This document shows, piece by piece, positions 16,938 through 25,342 of a DNA stretch of 64,000 nucleotides. The position numbers and the translations under genes were made by a program. Every line of letters begins with the position of its first letter. Position 1 is the first letter of the stretch. The notes under the pieces are model-generated. The model searched no databases, had not been told where the DNA came from, and saw only the letters and a list, made by a program, of their open reading frames with translations. This DNA comes from Massilia phosphatilytica (lineage in GTDB: Bacteria; Pseudomonadota; Gammaproteobacteria; Burkholderiales; Burkholderiaceae_D): contig NZ_PUIP01000023.1 in the NCBI RefSeq assembly GCF_002968015.1, positions 1 to 64,000 on the forward strand. Reading direction: 5' to 3'.

Positions 16938-17605
16938 TGGTCGCGACCTTCCTCTGCATCGTCCGGCGCGACCTGGAGCTCGCCTGGCGCCGCCGCTCGG
17001 ACGTGTTCACGACCTTGTTCTTCTTCGTCATCGTGATCTCGCTGTTCCCGCTCGGCGTCGGGCCGGAACCGGCACTGCTGCGCACGATGGCGCCCGGCAT
17101 CCTGTGGGTAGCGGCGCTGCTGGCGGCCATGCTGTCGCTCGCGCGCCTGTTCGCGCCGGACCATGCGGACGGCACACTCGAACAGATGCTGCTGTCGCCG
17201 GAGCCGCTGGCCGTGCTGGTAGCGGCGAAGATCCTCGCGCACTGGCTCGTCGCGGGTCTGCCGCTCGTGCTGCTCGCGCCGCTGCTGGCGCTGCAGTTCG
17301 ACCTGCCGCCCGCGGCGATCGGCACGCTCGCGCTCGGGCTGTTGATCGGCACGCCGGTGCTGAGCCTGTTCGGCGCCATCGGCGGTGCACTCACGCTGGG
17401 CTTGCGCGGCGGCGGCGTGCTCGTCGCGCTGCTCGTGCTGCCGCTGTACGTGCCCGTACTGATCTTCGGCGCGGGCGCCGTCGGCGCGGAGATGGGTGGT
17501 CTCGATGCCGCCGCACACCTGTCGCTGCTGGGCGCCCTGCTCGCGGGCGCCGTCGCATTGGCGCCGTGGGCGACGGCATGCGCGCTGCGCATCGCGCTGG
17601 AATGA
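16937..17605 (+). CDS. ccmB: Heme exporter / cytochrome c maturation membrane protein CcmB
   Basis: The protein has 222 residues and six hydrophobic segments, the normal CcmB size and profile (MVATFLCIVRRDLELAWRRR start, then VFTTLFFFVIVISLFPL). It is the membrane partner of CcmA. It is followed not directly by ccmC but by a 152-bp gap containing a promoter box and a strong terminator-like structure, so ccmAB may form a transcript separate from ccmCDEFGHI. Confidence 0.95.
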   Translation: MVATFLCIVRRDLELAWRRRSDVFTTLFFFVIVISLFPLGVGPEPALLRTMAPGILWVAALLAAMLSLARLFAPDHADGTLEQMLLSPEPLAVLVAAKILAHWLVAGLPLVLLAPLLALQFDLPPAAIGTLALGLLIGTPVLSLFGAIGGALTLGLRGGGVLVALLVLPLYVPVLIFGAGAVGAEMGGLDAAAHLSLLGALLAGAVALAPWATACALRIALE

Positions 17606-17611
17606 CGCGCT

Positions 17612-17664
17612 CATAACCTAATGCGAACTTATTCGATTACTTTTTTCGCGCCAGGCGATACAGT
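17612..17664 (+). promoter_or_regulatory. CysB-type box with TACAGT -10 in the ccmB/ccmC gap
   Basis: CATAA, one base, CTA, ATGCGAA, two bases, TATTCG, ATT, two bases, TTTTTT (17612-17646), then TACAGT (17659-17664). It aligns element by element with the box before ccmA. It would start transcription near 17670, at the first base-paired stem of the RNA described next. Confidence 0.55.
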
Positions 17665-17668
17665 GAAT

Positions 17669-17736
17669 CCGTCCCTGCCATTCTCCCGTTGGGACGGTCT
17701 CCTGGGCCCGCGTCCAACACACGCGGGCTTTTTTTT
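17669..17736 (+). ncRNA. Structured small RNA or ccmC leader attenuator
   Basis: Stem 1 is CCGTCCC (17669-17675) with GGGACGG (17691-17697), enclosing a 15-nt loop that contains CTCCC. Stem 2 is CCCGCGT (17707-17713) with ACGCGGG (17721-17727), followed by eight T (17729-17736), a textbook intrinsic terminator. GGACG in the 3' arm of stem 1 (17692-17696) can instead pair with CGTCC in the 5' side of stem 2 (17711-17715), so the two folds are mutually exclusive. The terminator ends 21 bp before the ccmC ATG. It may be a free sRNA of about 68 nt or a leader that decides whether ccmCDEFGHI is transcribed. No family assignment is made. Confidence 0.6.
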
Positions 17737-17757
17737 GAACGCCAACGACGTCACGAC

Positions 17758-18507
17758 ATGACACCACCGACTTCCCACGCGGTCCCGCGCCTGGCGCCCG
17801 GCCGCATCCACTGGTTCGGCTACGCGTCGCCGCAGGTCTTCTATCCCGTCGCGAGCAAGCTGATTCCCTGGTTCGCCGGCGCGGCGCTGGTCCTCGCCGC
17901 CGTCGGCCTCGCCATCGGCTTCCTCGTCGCGCCCACCGACCACCAGCAGGGCGACGCCTACCGCATCATCTTCGTCCACGTGCCGGCGGCCTGGCTGTCG
18001 ATGCTGATCTACGTCGCGATGGCCTTCTGGGCCGGACTCGGGCTCGTGCTGAACACGCGCCTCTCCGCGATGATGGCGCGCGCGCTGGCGCCCACCGGCG
18101 CGCTGTTCACGTTCCTCGCGCTGTGGACGGGTGCCCTGTGGGGCCGGCCCACATGGGGCGCGTGGTGGGTGTGGGATGCGCGCCTGACCTCGGAACTCCT
18201 GCTGCTGTTCCTGTACGTCGGCTTCATCGCCCTGCAGTCCGCGATCGACGACCCGGTGCGCGGCGACAAGGCCGGTGCCGTGATCGCCCTCGTCGGCGTC
18301 ATCAACGTCCCCGTCATCTATTTTTCCGTCCAGTGGTGGAACACCCTGCACCAGGGCGCCTCCGTGAGCCTGCGCGCGGCGCCCAGCATGGCGACGACGA
18401 TGCTGGCGGGGATGCTCGTGATGACGCTCGCGCTGTGGGCCTATGCCATCGCCGCCGTGCTGGCGCGGCTGCGCTGCATCATTCTCGAACGGGGAGCGAC
18501 ACGATGA
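17758..18507 (+). CDS. ccmC: Heme ABC transporter permease / cytochrome c maturation protein CcmC
   Basis: The protein has 249 residues and six membrane spans. It carries the heme-handling tryptophan motif TWGAWWVWDARLTSELLLL and flanking histidines in IIFVHVPAAWLS and NTLHQGASV, which bind heme and load it on CcmE. ATG 17758 was chosen because the longer frame starts inside the upstream terminator. It overlaps ccmD (ATGA). Confidence 0.96.
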   Translation: MTPPTSHAVPRLAPGRIHWFGYASPQVFYPVASKLIPWFAGAALVLAAVGLAIGFLVAPTDHQQGDAYRIIFVHVPAAWLSMLIYVAMAFWAGLGLVLNTRLSAMMARALAPTGALFTFLALWTGALWGRPTWGAWWVWDARLTSELLLLFLYVGFIALQSAIDDPVRGDKAGAVIALVGVINVPVIYFSVQWWNTLHQGASVSLRAAPSMATTMLAGMLVMTLALWAYAIAAVLARLRCIILERGATR

Positions 18508-18656
18508 TCTGGCAGACCTGGCACGATTTTCTCGCGATGGGCGGCTACGCGCCGTATGTCTGGGGTTCCGTCGGCGCGACCGCGGCGGGCGTGTTGATCG
18601 AAGTACTTGCGCTGCGCGCACGCCGCCGCGCCGCCCTGTCGAAAGGACGCCCATGA
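18504..18656 (+). CDS. ccmD: Heme exporter small subunit CcmD
   Basis: The protein has 50 residues: one membrane span (GGYAPYVWGSVGATAAGVLIEVLAL) and a basic cytoplasmic tail (RARRRAALSKGRP). Such a tail is standard for CcmD, which helps release holo-CcmE from CcmABC. Both ends overlap neighbours by 4 bp, consistent with translational coupling. Confidence 0.9.
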   Translation: MIWQTWHDFLAMGGYAPYVWGSVGATAAGVLIEVLALRARRRAALSKGRP

Positions 18657-19111
18657 GCCTGAAACCCCGCCACAAACGCCTGATACTGCTGGCCGGCGCA
18701 CTGGCCGCGCTGGGCATCGCCACCCTGCTGGTGCTGTCGGCCTTCCGCAAGAACCTCGTGTTCTTCTTCACGCCCACGCAAGTCCTGGCAGGCGAAGCGC
18801 CGCGCGGACAAAGCCTGCGCATCGGCGGCCTCGTGGAGAACGGCACGCTGCACCGCCAGCCGGACGGCGTCACCGTGAGCTTCGTCGTCACCGACCTGGC
18901 GCACAAGGTGACGGTCAACTACCGCGGCATCCTCCCCGACCTGTTCAAGGAGGGCAAGGGCGTCGTCGCGCAGGGCCGGCTGGGGGCGAACCACGTGTTC
19001 GTCGCCGACCAGGTCCTGGCCAAGCACGACGAGAACTACATGCCGCCCGAAGCCGCGGACGCATTGCGCAAAGGCGCCCTCGCCGCCAACGAATCGAAAG
19101 GCAAGCCATGA
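18653..19111 (+). CDS. ccmE: Heme chaperone CcmE
   Basis: The protein has 152 residues. It has an N-terminal membrane anchor (RLILLAGALAALGIATLLVLSAF) and a periplasmic OB-fold. The heme-attaching histidine is in VLAKHDENYMPPE. It carries heme from CcmC to CcmF. It is in-frame coupled with ccmD and ccmF through 4-bp overlaps. Confidence 0.96.
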   Translation: MSLKPRHKRLILLAGALAALGIATLLVLSAFRKNLVFFFTPTQVLAGEAPRGQSLRIGGLVENGTLHRQPDGVTVSFVVTDLAHKVTVNYRGILPDLFKEGKGVVAQGRLGANHVFVADQVLAKHDENYMPPEAADALRKGALAANESKGKP

Positions 19112-21108
19112 TTCCGGAATTGGGTAATGTCGCGCTGGTGCTGGCGCTGTGCCTCGCCGTCCTGCAGGGCACCCTGCCGCTGGCCGGCTCGCTGAACGGC
19201 AATGCGCGCTGGCTGGCACTGGCCCGCTCCGCGGCCGTCGGCCAGGCGCTGTTCGTCACGCTGGCGTTCGCAATCCTCGTGCACGCATTCGCCGTCAACG
19301 ATTTTTCCGTCGCCTACGTGGCGGCCAACTCGAACACGGCGCTGCCGCTCGTGTACCGCATCACGGCGACGTGGGGCGGACACGAAGGCTCGCTGCTGCT
19401 GTGGGTGCAGACGCTCGCGTTGTGGACGCTCGCCGTCGTCGCGTTCAGCCGCCAGCTGCCGCCGGCGACGTCGGCGCGCGTCCTGGCCGTGATGGGGCTC
19501 GTCGCCATCGGCTTCCTGTCGTTCACGCTGTTCACGTCGAACCCGTTCGACCGGAGCTTCCCCGCGCCGCCCGATGGCCGCGACCTGAATCCGTTGCTGC
19601 AGGACGTGGGGATGATCGTGCATCCGCCGCTGCTGTACATGGGCTATGTCGGCTTCTCCGTCGCCTTCGCGTTCGCCATCGCCGCGCTGGTCGGCGGCGA
19701 GCTCGATGCGGCGTGGGCGCGCTGGGCGCGGCCATGGACGCTCGTCGCGTGGACCTTCCTCACGCTCGGCATCTTCCTCGGCAGCTTCTGGGCGTATTAC
19801 GAACTGGGCTGGGGCGGCTGGTGGTTCTGGGACGCCGTGGAAAACGCGTCGTTCATGCCCTGGCTCGTCGGCGCGGCGCTGATCCACTCGCTGGCCGTGA
19901 CGGAAAAGCGCGGCGCGTTCCGCAACTGGACGGTGCTGCTTGCGATCCTCGCGTTCTCGCTGTCGTTGCTGGGCACCTTCCTCGTGCGCTCAGGCGTGCT
20001 CACGTCCGTGCACGCGTTCGCGTCCGATCCGCGCCGCGGCCTGTTCATCCTCGTGTTCCTCGCCATCGTCATCGGCGGCTCGCTGGCGCTGTATGCGTGG
20101 CGCGCACCGACGATCGGCCTGGGCGGCCGCTTCGCGCTGTTTTCGCGCGAGTCGCTGCTGCTGGTGAACAACGTGCTGCTGCTCGTCGCCGCGGCCACCG
20201 TGCTGCTCGGGACCCTGTATCCGCTGTTCCTCGATGCGCTGGGCGGGGGCAAGATCTCCGTCGGGCCGCCGTATTTCGAGACCGTGTTCGTCCCGCTGAT
20301 GGTGCCCGTGCTGCTGCTCGTCGCCGTCGGCCCGTTCGTCCCGTGGAAAAGCGGTTCGGTGCGCGACGTGGCCGTGCGTCTCCGTCCGGCCGCGCTGCTC
20401 ACCGTGGTGCTGGGTGCGGCAGGGCTGTTCGCGGTGCGCGGGTCGCCGACGGTCGCGCTGGGCGTGCTGCTGGCCGCGTGGACGCTCTCCGCCACGCTGC
20501 TGCACGTGGTGCGCAACCTGAGGAACGCGCCGCGCGGCACGTCGCTTGCCCGGCGCGCCACGCGCCAGGGCGCGGCGTGGTGGGGCATGGTCGTCGCGCA
20601 TGCGGGCGTCGGCATCTTCGTCATCGGCGTCACGCTCGTCAAGGGCACCGAGACGGCGGACGACGTGAGCCTGCGCGTGGGCGGCAGTGCCCGCGCGGGC
20701 GACTACACGTTCACGTTCGAAGGGCTGGAAAAATTCCGCGCGTCGAACTACGCCGGTGCGCGCGCCACGTTCGCCGTCACGCGCGGCGGCGCTCGCGTCG
20801 CGACCCTGTATCCGGAAAAGCGCTACTACACGGTGCAGCAGATGCCGACGACGGAGGCGGCCATCGACCGCGGCGTCGCGCGCGACCTGTACGTGTCGCT
20901 GGGCGAACTGACGAAGGACGGCACGTGGATCGTGCGCATCCAGCACAAGCCGTTCATGGGCTGGATCTGGGCCGGCTGCCTCGTCATCGCGGCCGGCGGC
21001 CTGCTCGCCGCCGTCGACCGCCGCTACCGCGTGCGCCGCGTCCCCGTACCGGACACCGTCCGCGCCGCACCGGCCATCCCCGTTCCATCATCATCGAGGT
21101 CCGCATGA
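19108..21108 (+). CDS. ccmF: Cytochrome c heme lyase subunit CcmF
   Basis: The protein has 666 residues with about 15 membrane spans. The heme-handling motif is WGGWWFWDAVENASFMPW, with histidines in MIVHPPLLYMGYVG and VTEKRGAFRNWTVLL nearby. It attaches heme to CxxCH motifs together with CcmG/H/I. Its length is normal for the family. The start overlaps ccmE and the end overlaps ccmG by 4 bp. Confidence 0.96.
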   Translation: MIPELGNVALVLALCLAVLQGTLPLAGSLNGNARWLALARSAAVGQALFVTLAFAILVHAFAVNDFSVAYVAANSNTALPLVYRITATWGGHEGSLLLWVQTLALWTLAVVAFSRQLPPATSARVLAVMGLVAIGFLSFTLFTSNPFDRSFPAPPDGRDLNPLLQDVGMIVHPPLLYMGYVGFSVAFAFAIAALVGGELDAAWARWARPWTLVAWTFLTLGIFLGSFWAYYELGWGGWWFWDAVENASFMPWLVGAALIHSLAVTEKRGAFRNWTVLLAILAFSLSLLGTFLVRSGVLTSVHAFASDPRRGLFILVFLAIVIGGSLALYAWRAPTIGLGGRFALFSRESLLLVNNVLLLVAAATVLLGTLYPLFLDALGGGKISVGPPYFETVFVPLMVPVLLLVAVGPFVPWKSGSVRDVAVRLRPAALLTVVLGAAGLFAVRGSPTVALGVLLAAWTLSATLLHVVRNLRNAPRGTSLARRATRQGAAWWGMVVAHAGVGIFVIGVTLVKGTETADDVSLRVGGSARAGDYTFTFEGLEKFRASNYAGARATFAVTRGGARVATLYPEKRYYTVQQMPTTEAAIDRGVARDLYVSLGELTKDGTWIVRIQHKPFMGWIWAGCLVIAAGGLLAAVDRRYRVRRVPVPDTVRAAPAIPVPSSSRSA

Positions 21109-21632
21109 AACGCTACGCCATCCCGCTCGGCATCTTCGCCATCCTGCTCGTCTTCCTCGGCGCCGGCCTGCGCCTGAAGCCGCAGGAAGTCCCATCCCCG
21201 TTCATCGGCAAGCCGGCGCCCGCCTTTACGCTCAGCCGGCTGGAACAGGCCGACAAGACGTTCTCGCCGCAGGACATGCGCGGCAAGGTCTGGCTGTTCA
21301 ACGTGTGGGCGTCGTGGTGCACGTCGTGCCGCGCGGAGCATCCGGTCCTCGTGGAATTCGCGAAGCAGGCGGCCGTGCCCATCGTGGGCCTGAACTACAT
21401 GGATGTGCGCGAGGATGGCAGCCGCTGGCTCGACAAGTTCGGCAATCCGTATGCGTTGTCCGTGTTCGACGCGGACGGCAAGGTCGGCACCGATTACGGC
21501 GTGTACGGCGTGCCGGAGACCTTCGTCATCGACCGCCAGGGCAACATCCGCCTGAAGCTCACCGGTCCCGTGACGCCGGAGATCATCAAGTCCACCCTGC
21601 TGCCGCTGATCCGGGAGCTGGACCATGCGTAG
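21105..21632 (+). CDS. ccmG: Thiol:disulfide interchange protein CcmG/DsbE
   Basis: The protein has 175 residues. It has an N-terminal membrane anchor, then a periplasmic thioredoxin fold with active site WASWCTSCR and cis-proline segment YGVYGVPETFVID. It reduces apocytochrome cysteines before heme attachment and receives electrons from a DsbD/CcdA-type membrane protein. A ScsB/DsbD-like protein is encoded at 34318. Confidence 0.95.
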   Translation: MKRYAIPLGIFAILLVFLGAGLRLKPQEVPSPFIGKPAPAFTLSRLEQADKTFSPQDMRGKVWLFNVWASWCTSCRAEHPVLVEFAKQAAVPIVGLNYMDVREDGSRWLDKFGNPYALSVFDADGKVGTDYGVYGVPETFVIDRQGNIRLKLTGPVTPEIIKSTLLPLIRELDHA

Positions 21633-22038
21633 GCACGTCGCCACCCTGCTGCTGTGCGCGGCGCTCGCGCCGGCCAGCGCGCAGCCGGACGCCGCGACAC
21701 TCGACCGGCGCGTCGAGCGCGTGACCGCGGAACTGCGCTGCCTCGTGTGCCAGAACCAGACGATCGCCGACTCGCATGCGGAACTGGCACTGATGCTGAA
21801 GCGCCAGGTGCGCGACATGCTGGCGCACGGCGCCACCGACCGCGAGGCCATCGACTTCATGGTCCAGCGCTACGGCGACTTCGTGCTGTACCGCCCACCC
21901 GTCAAGGCCAGCACCTGGCTGCTGTGGTTCGGCCCCTTCGGCCTGCTGCTGGCCGGCCTGGCGCTGCTGTTCGCCCGCCTGCGCGCGCGCCGGCTCGAAC
22001 CCGGCGACGATGTATTCGACGAGGAGTTACCCGCATGA
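21625..22038 (+). CDS. ccmH: Cytochrome c maturation protein CcmH
   Basis: The protein has 137 residues: Sec signal peptide, LRCLVCQNQ motif carrying the redox CxxC that contacts apocytochrome, and a C-terminal membrane span (STWLLWFGPFGLLLAGLALLF). It lacks the long TPR part, which is encoded separately by ccmI downstream. It overlaps ccmG by 8 bp. Confidence 0.95.
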   Translation: MRRHVATLLLCAALAPASAQPDAATLDRRVERVTAELRCLVCQNQTIADSHAELALMLKRQVRDMLAHGATDREAIDFMVQRYGDFVLYRPPVKASTWLLWFGPFGLLLAGLALLFARLRARRLEPGDDVFDEELPA

Positions 22039-22715
22039 CGTCCTTCCTTCTCGGCGCGATCGCCCTGGTGGCCACCGCCCTCGCCTTCGTCCTGGCGCCG
22101 CTGCTGCGCCGCCAGACAGCCGGTCCGGGACCGCGCCGCGACCGCGACTGGTCCCCGATCGCCATCGGCCTGCTCCTTCCCGCAGCCGCCATGGCGTTGT
22201 ATGCCGCTGTCGGCGCGCCGCAAGCCGTGCTGGCACCGCCGGCGGAAACGCCGGCGATCGGCCCCGCGCAGATCGAAGCAATGGTCAACCGCCTGGCCGA
22301 ACGCCTGAAGAACGAACCGGACGATGCCGAAGGCTGGCGCATGCTCGCGCACTCGTACGAGACGCTGCGCCGCTTCGACGCCGCGGTGGACGCGTACCGG
22401 CACCTGATCGCGCTGGAACCAAATAATGCGAACGAACTGACCGACGCCGCCGTCGCGCTCGGGATGACGTTGAACCAGGATTTGTCGGGCGAGCCGGAAC
22501 GGCTGATCGACCGCGCGCTGGCCATCAACCCCAACCACGTGCAGGCGCTCGCGCTGAAAGGCAGCGCCGCGTACGAACGGGGCGATTACGCGCAGGCGAT
22601 CCCGCCCTGGAAGAAGATCCTCGCGATGGTGCCGCAGGAGTCGGACATGGCGCGCTCGATCGCGGCCAGCGTGGCGAAGGCGGAAGCGTTCGCGGCGACA
22701 CCCGGTCGCCGCTGA
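22035..22715 (+). CDS. ccmI: Cytochrome c maturation TPR protein CcmI
   Basis: The protein has 226 residues: two N-terminal membrane spans, then periplasmic TPR repeats (about residues 90-200, including AEGWRMLAHSYETLRRFDAAVDAY and VQALALKGSAAYERGDYAQAI). It chaperones apocytochrome c to the CcmFH lyase. It is the last gene of the ccm set and faces the Deg protease gene tail-to-tail, with 7 bp between the stops and no terminator visible. Confidence 0.9.
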   Translation: MTSFLLGAIALVATALAFVLAPLLRRQTAGPGPRRDRDWSPIAIGLLLPAAAMALYAAVGAPQAVLAPPAETPAIGPAQIEAMVNRLAERLKNEPDDAEGWRMLAHSYETLRRFDAAVDAYRHLIALEPNNANELTDAAVALGMTLNQDLSGEPERLIDRALAINPNHVQALALKGSAAYERGDYAQAIPPWKKILAMVPQESDMARSIAASVAKAEAFAATPGRR

Positions 22716-22722
22716 CGTTGCA

Positions 22723-24114
22723 TTACGGCGCGGGACGGAGCAACATGAGCTGCGACGTATCCCCGCGCCGCACCAGCAGCACCGACGACTTGTCCGCCGC
22801 TTTGCCGGCCTGTTGCGCAAACGCGGCGGCGCTGGCCACGTCCGCATTGTCCAGCGCCAGGATGATGTCACCGGGGCGCAAGCCGGCCTGCTGCGCCGCG
22901 CCGTCCACCTTGTCGACAACGACGCCGGTGCGTGCGCCCAGCTCCGCCTTCTGCGCGGCCGTCAGGTCCAGCACCGACACGCCCAGCCGGCTCCCCGGCG
23001 CCGCCGGCGCGGCTTTCGGCTGGGCCTTCGGCGCCGGACGTTCCGCTTCCAGTTCGGCCAGCGTAACGTCGATGTGCCGTGCCGCGCCGTTGCGCCACAC
23101 GGTCAGGTCGACCGTCGTGCCGGGCCGCGTGTCGGCTGCCAGGCGGCGCAGTTGCGCGCTGCGCTCCACGACGGCGCCGTTGAATGCCATGATGATGTCG
23201 CCGTCGCGCAGGCCCGCGCGCTCGGCCGGACCGCCCCGTTCGACGCGTCCGACGAATCCGCCCTGCGTGCGTGCCAGGCCCAGCGCGTCGGCCACGTCGC
23301 GGTCCACGTCCGTCAGGTACACGCCCAAGCGGCCCCGCGTCACGTGGCCGGTCCCCTTCAGCTGACCGGCCACGCGCAGCGCGTCCGCGATCGGGATCGC
23401 GAACGAAATGCCCATGAAACCGCCGGAGCGGCTGTAGATCTGCGAATTGATGCCGACCACTTCGCCGCGCAGGTTGATCAGCGGCCCGCCCGAGTTGCCG
23501 GGATTGACCGGCACGTCGGTCTGGATCAGCGGCAGGAAGTCGCCGGTCTCGCGCGCGCGGGCCGAGACGATGCCCGCCGTGACCGTGTTGTCCAGGTCGA
23601 ACGGCGAACCGATCGCGATGACCCATTCGCCCGCTTTCGTGTTGCCCGAGTCGCCCGTGGTCAAGGTCGGCAGGCCGGCGGCAGCGATCTTCAGGACAGC
23701 GACGTCCGTGCGCCTGTCCGTGCCGACGACCCGCGCCTTGAACTCGCGCCGATCGGCCAGCTTGACGAACACCTCGTCGGCGCCGTCGACGACGTGCGCA
23801 TTGGTCAGCACCTCGCCGTCGCGCGACACGATGAAGCCGGAGCCGACGCCGCGCCGCACGCGCTCCGGTGTCTCGTCGGGCGGGAGCGGCGGATGATCGC
23901 GCGGCAGCGGCTCGCCAAAGAAGCGCCGGAACAGCTCGCGCGTCTCCGCATCGTCACCATCGCGTTCGGCCACCTTGCGCGTGGTGCGGATGTTGACGAC
24001 GGCCGGGCCGGCTTTCTCGACCAGGGCACTGAAATCGGGCCCCACCTCGGCGGCGTGCGCGGCGCCGAGCACGCAGGCAAAAAGAAGTGGAGACGCGTAA
24101 CGGCAGGATGTCAT
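22723..24114 (-). CDS. Periplasmic Deg/HtrA-type serine protease with two PDZ domains
   Basis: The protein has 463 residues. A Sec signal peptide (MTSCRYASPLLFACVLGAAHA|AEV) is followed by a trypsin-like domain with a complete triad: His in LTNAHVVDGA, Asp in RRTDVAVLKI, Ser in PVNPGNSGGPL. Two PDZ domains follow (about residues 250-340 and 365-455). It fits DegQ/MucD-type envelope quality control. I chose the ATG at 24112-24114 because GGTGGAG sits 6 bp upstream; an in-frame ATG at 24120 is too close to that site. It lies 19 bp after the lectin-like gene, as the last member of the minus-strand gene train. Confidence 0.92.
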   Translation of the reverse strand: MTSCRYASPLLFACVLGAAHAAEVGPDFSALVEKAGPAVVNIRTTRKVAERDGDDAETRELFRRFFGEPLPRDHPPLPPDETPERVRRGVGSGFIVSRDGEVLTNAHVVDGADEVFVKLADRREFKARVVGTDRRTDVAVLKIAAAGLPTLTTGDSGNTKAGEWVIAIGSPFDLDNTVTAGIVSARARETGDFLPLIQTDVPVNPGNSGGPLINLRGEVVGINSQIYSRSGGFMGISFAIPIADALRVAGQLKGTGHVTRGRLGVYLTDVDRDVADALGLARTQGGFVGRVERGGPAERAGLRDGDIIMAFNGAVVERSAQLRRLAADTRPGTTVDLTVWRNGAARHIDVTLAELEAERPAPKAQPKAAPAAPGSRLGVSVLDLTAAQKAELGARTGVVVDKVDGAAQQAGLRPGDIILALDNADVASAAAFAQQAGKAADKSSVLLVRRGDTSQLMLLRPAP

Positions 24115-24133
24115 GGGCATCTCCACCAGCGGG

Positions 24134-24829
24134 TCAGTTGACGGCGAAGCAGTACAACAACCCCGCCCCACCGGTACTCACCAGGTTCTCCTGCCCGCAG
24201 CCGCGGCTCGCGTGCGCCGAGTTCCACGACGTGTTGCCGCCGCCGGTGCGGTCGAAGTGCCCCAGCTGCGTGGACGCATCGGCCGCGCTGCTCGTGTAGT
24301 TGCGGCACGTGTGGTCGGCCGCGTCGGCGAACGCGCGGCCATCCGGCGTCGATCCGGTGATGATGTCGTGCTCGTTCGACTTGTCGCCGAAGCCCTTCAC
24401 CGGCTCGTTCTTTTCGGTGAAGACGGTGGCGCGGGTCAGGTTGTTGCCGAGGCGGGCCGCGTCCAGCGTGTCGCCGTGCAGGTGCGCGACGTCGCGCGCG
24501 ACGACGGCGCCGCGCGTGTTGTACCACGGGCCCTGGCCGATGCGGTCGCGCGCGTTGACGGCCGGCTGGCCCTCGGACGCCTGCGTGCTGAGGTAGGCGT
24601 GCCACGTGCGGTTGCCGGCACCGACTGTCGTCGCCAGTTTCTGGCACTGGGCATCGGCGCCGGCGAGGCCGCCGAGGTTACCGCCCTTGCCCAGGCCTTC
24701 GCTCGTGACGAAGAAGCCGAGCGGTTTCGCCGGATCGGTCGAGCGTGCGGTCGATTGCTGGGCCGCCGCCGGCAGCAGGCTGGCGGCGAGAAGCGCGGCG
24801 GCGACGGCCGCGTGTTTCAGGTTGGTCAT
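24134..24829 (-). CDS. Secreted lectin-like (C-type-lectin/DUF1554-like fold) protein
   Basis: The protein has 231 residues with a Sec signal peptide (MTNLKHAAVAAALLAASLLPAAA|QQ). The mature part begins GFFVTSEGLGKGGNLGGLAGADAQCQ, a segment I associate with DUF1554/endostatin-like C-type-lectin folds. It has four cysteines (in DAQCQ, DHTCRN, SRGCGQ, LLYCFA), enough for the usual two disulfides. Ligand and role are unknown. It is preceded by a good AAGGA site and follows the cytochrome c' gene by one base, so the two are probably co-translated. Confidence 0.7.
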   Translation of the reverse strand: MTNLKHAAVAAALLAASLLPAAAQQSTARSTDPAKPLGFFVTSEGLGKGGNLGGLAGADAQCQKLATTVGAGNRTWHAYLSTQASEGQPAVNARDRIGQGPWYNTRGAVVARDVAHLHGDTLDAARLGNNLTRATVFTEKNEPVKGFGDKSNEHDIITGSTPDGRAFADAADHTCRNYTSSAADASTQLGHFDRTGGGNTSWNSAHASRGCGQENLVSTGGAGLLYCFAVN

Positions 24830-24830
24830 A

Positions 24831-25298
24831 TCAGTCCTTGGCCTTGAAGTCGTCGTGGCAAGCCTTGCAGGTCCGGGTCAGCTTGCCGTACTGGGTCTTG
24901 ATGGCGGCCGCGTCGCCGCCTGCCGCCAGCGAGGCCAGCTCATTGGCTTCCTTCGCGAAGCTCGCGCCCAGTTCACCGAAGTGCTTCGTGTCCTTGAATG
25001 CTTCCGGCTTGGCGCTCGTTTCGTGCCAGCCCTTGCCCTGCTCCGTGCCCGGCGCGAACAGCGCGCCTAGGCCCGAGTTGGCGACGGCGGCGATGGTGTT
25101 GGCGGCGCGCAGGACCTCGTCCTTGTTGTACTGGCCGTCCAGCGAGGCCTTGATGCGGCCAGAGTTCCAGGCCACGATCTGGAACGCCGACTGGCGCCAC
25201 TTGATCAGGTTTTCCGGCTTCGGCCCCTGCTGGGCCAGGGCCGACGCCGATGCTGCAATCACGGCAAGAGCGACGAGGGTCTTGGTTCGCTTGTTCAT
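24831..25298 (-). CDS. Cytochrome c' family periplasmic protein
   Basis: The protein has 155 residues: signal peptide MNKRTKTLVALAVIAASASALA|QQ, a four-helix-bundle pattern and one heme site near the C-terminus (RTCKACHDDFKAKD). The C-terminal CxxCH is typical of cytochrome c'. Functions in the family include NO binding and electron transfer. ATG 25298 was chosen because it gives the signal peptide; the longer frame does not. It is one of three c-type cytochromes in this gene train. Confidence 0.88.
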   Translation of the reverse strand: MNKRTKTLVALAVIAASASALAQQGPKPENLIKWRQSAFQIVAWNSGRIKASLDGQYNKDEVLRAANTIAAVANSGLGALFAPGTEQGKGWHETSAKPEAFKDTKHFGELGASFAKEANELASLAAGGDAAAIKTQYGKLTRTCKACHDDFKAKD

Positions 25299-25342
25299 TG
25301 TTTTCCTTTTGTTGGCGGGTGAAAGATGACGATGGCCGGACC

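Noticed and set aside
17669..17736. Naming the ccmB/ccmC RNA as the betaproteobacterial toxic sRNA family
   Set aside because: The two-stem layout and CUCCC loop are suggestive, but a covariance-model search is needed; only the structure is claimed.
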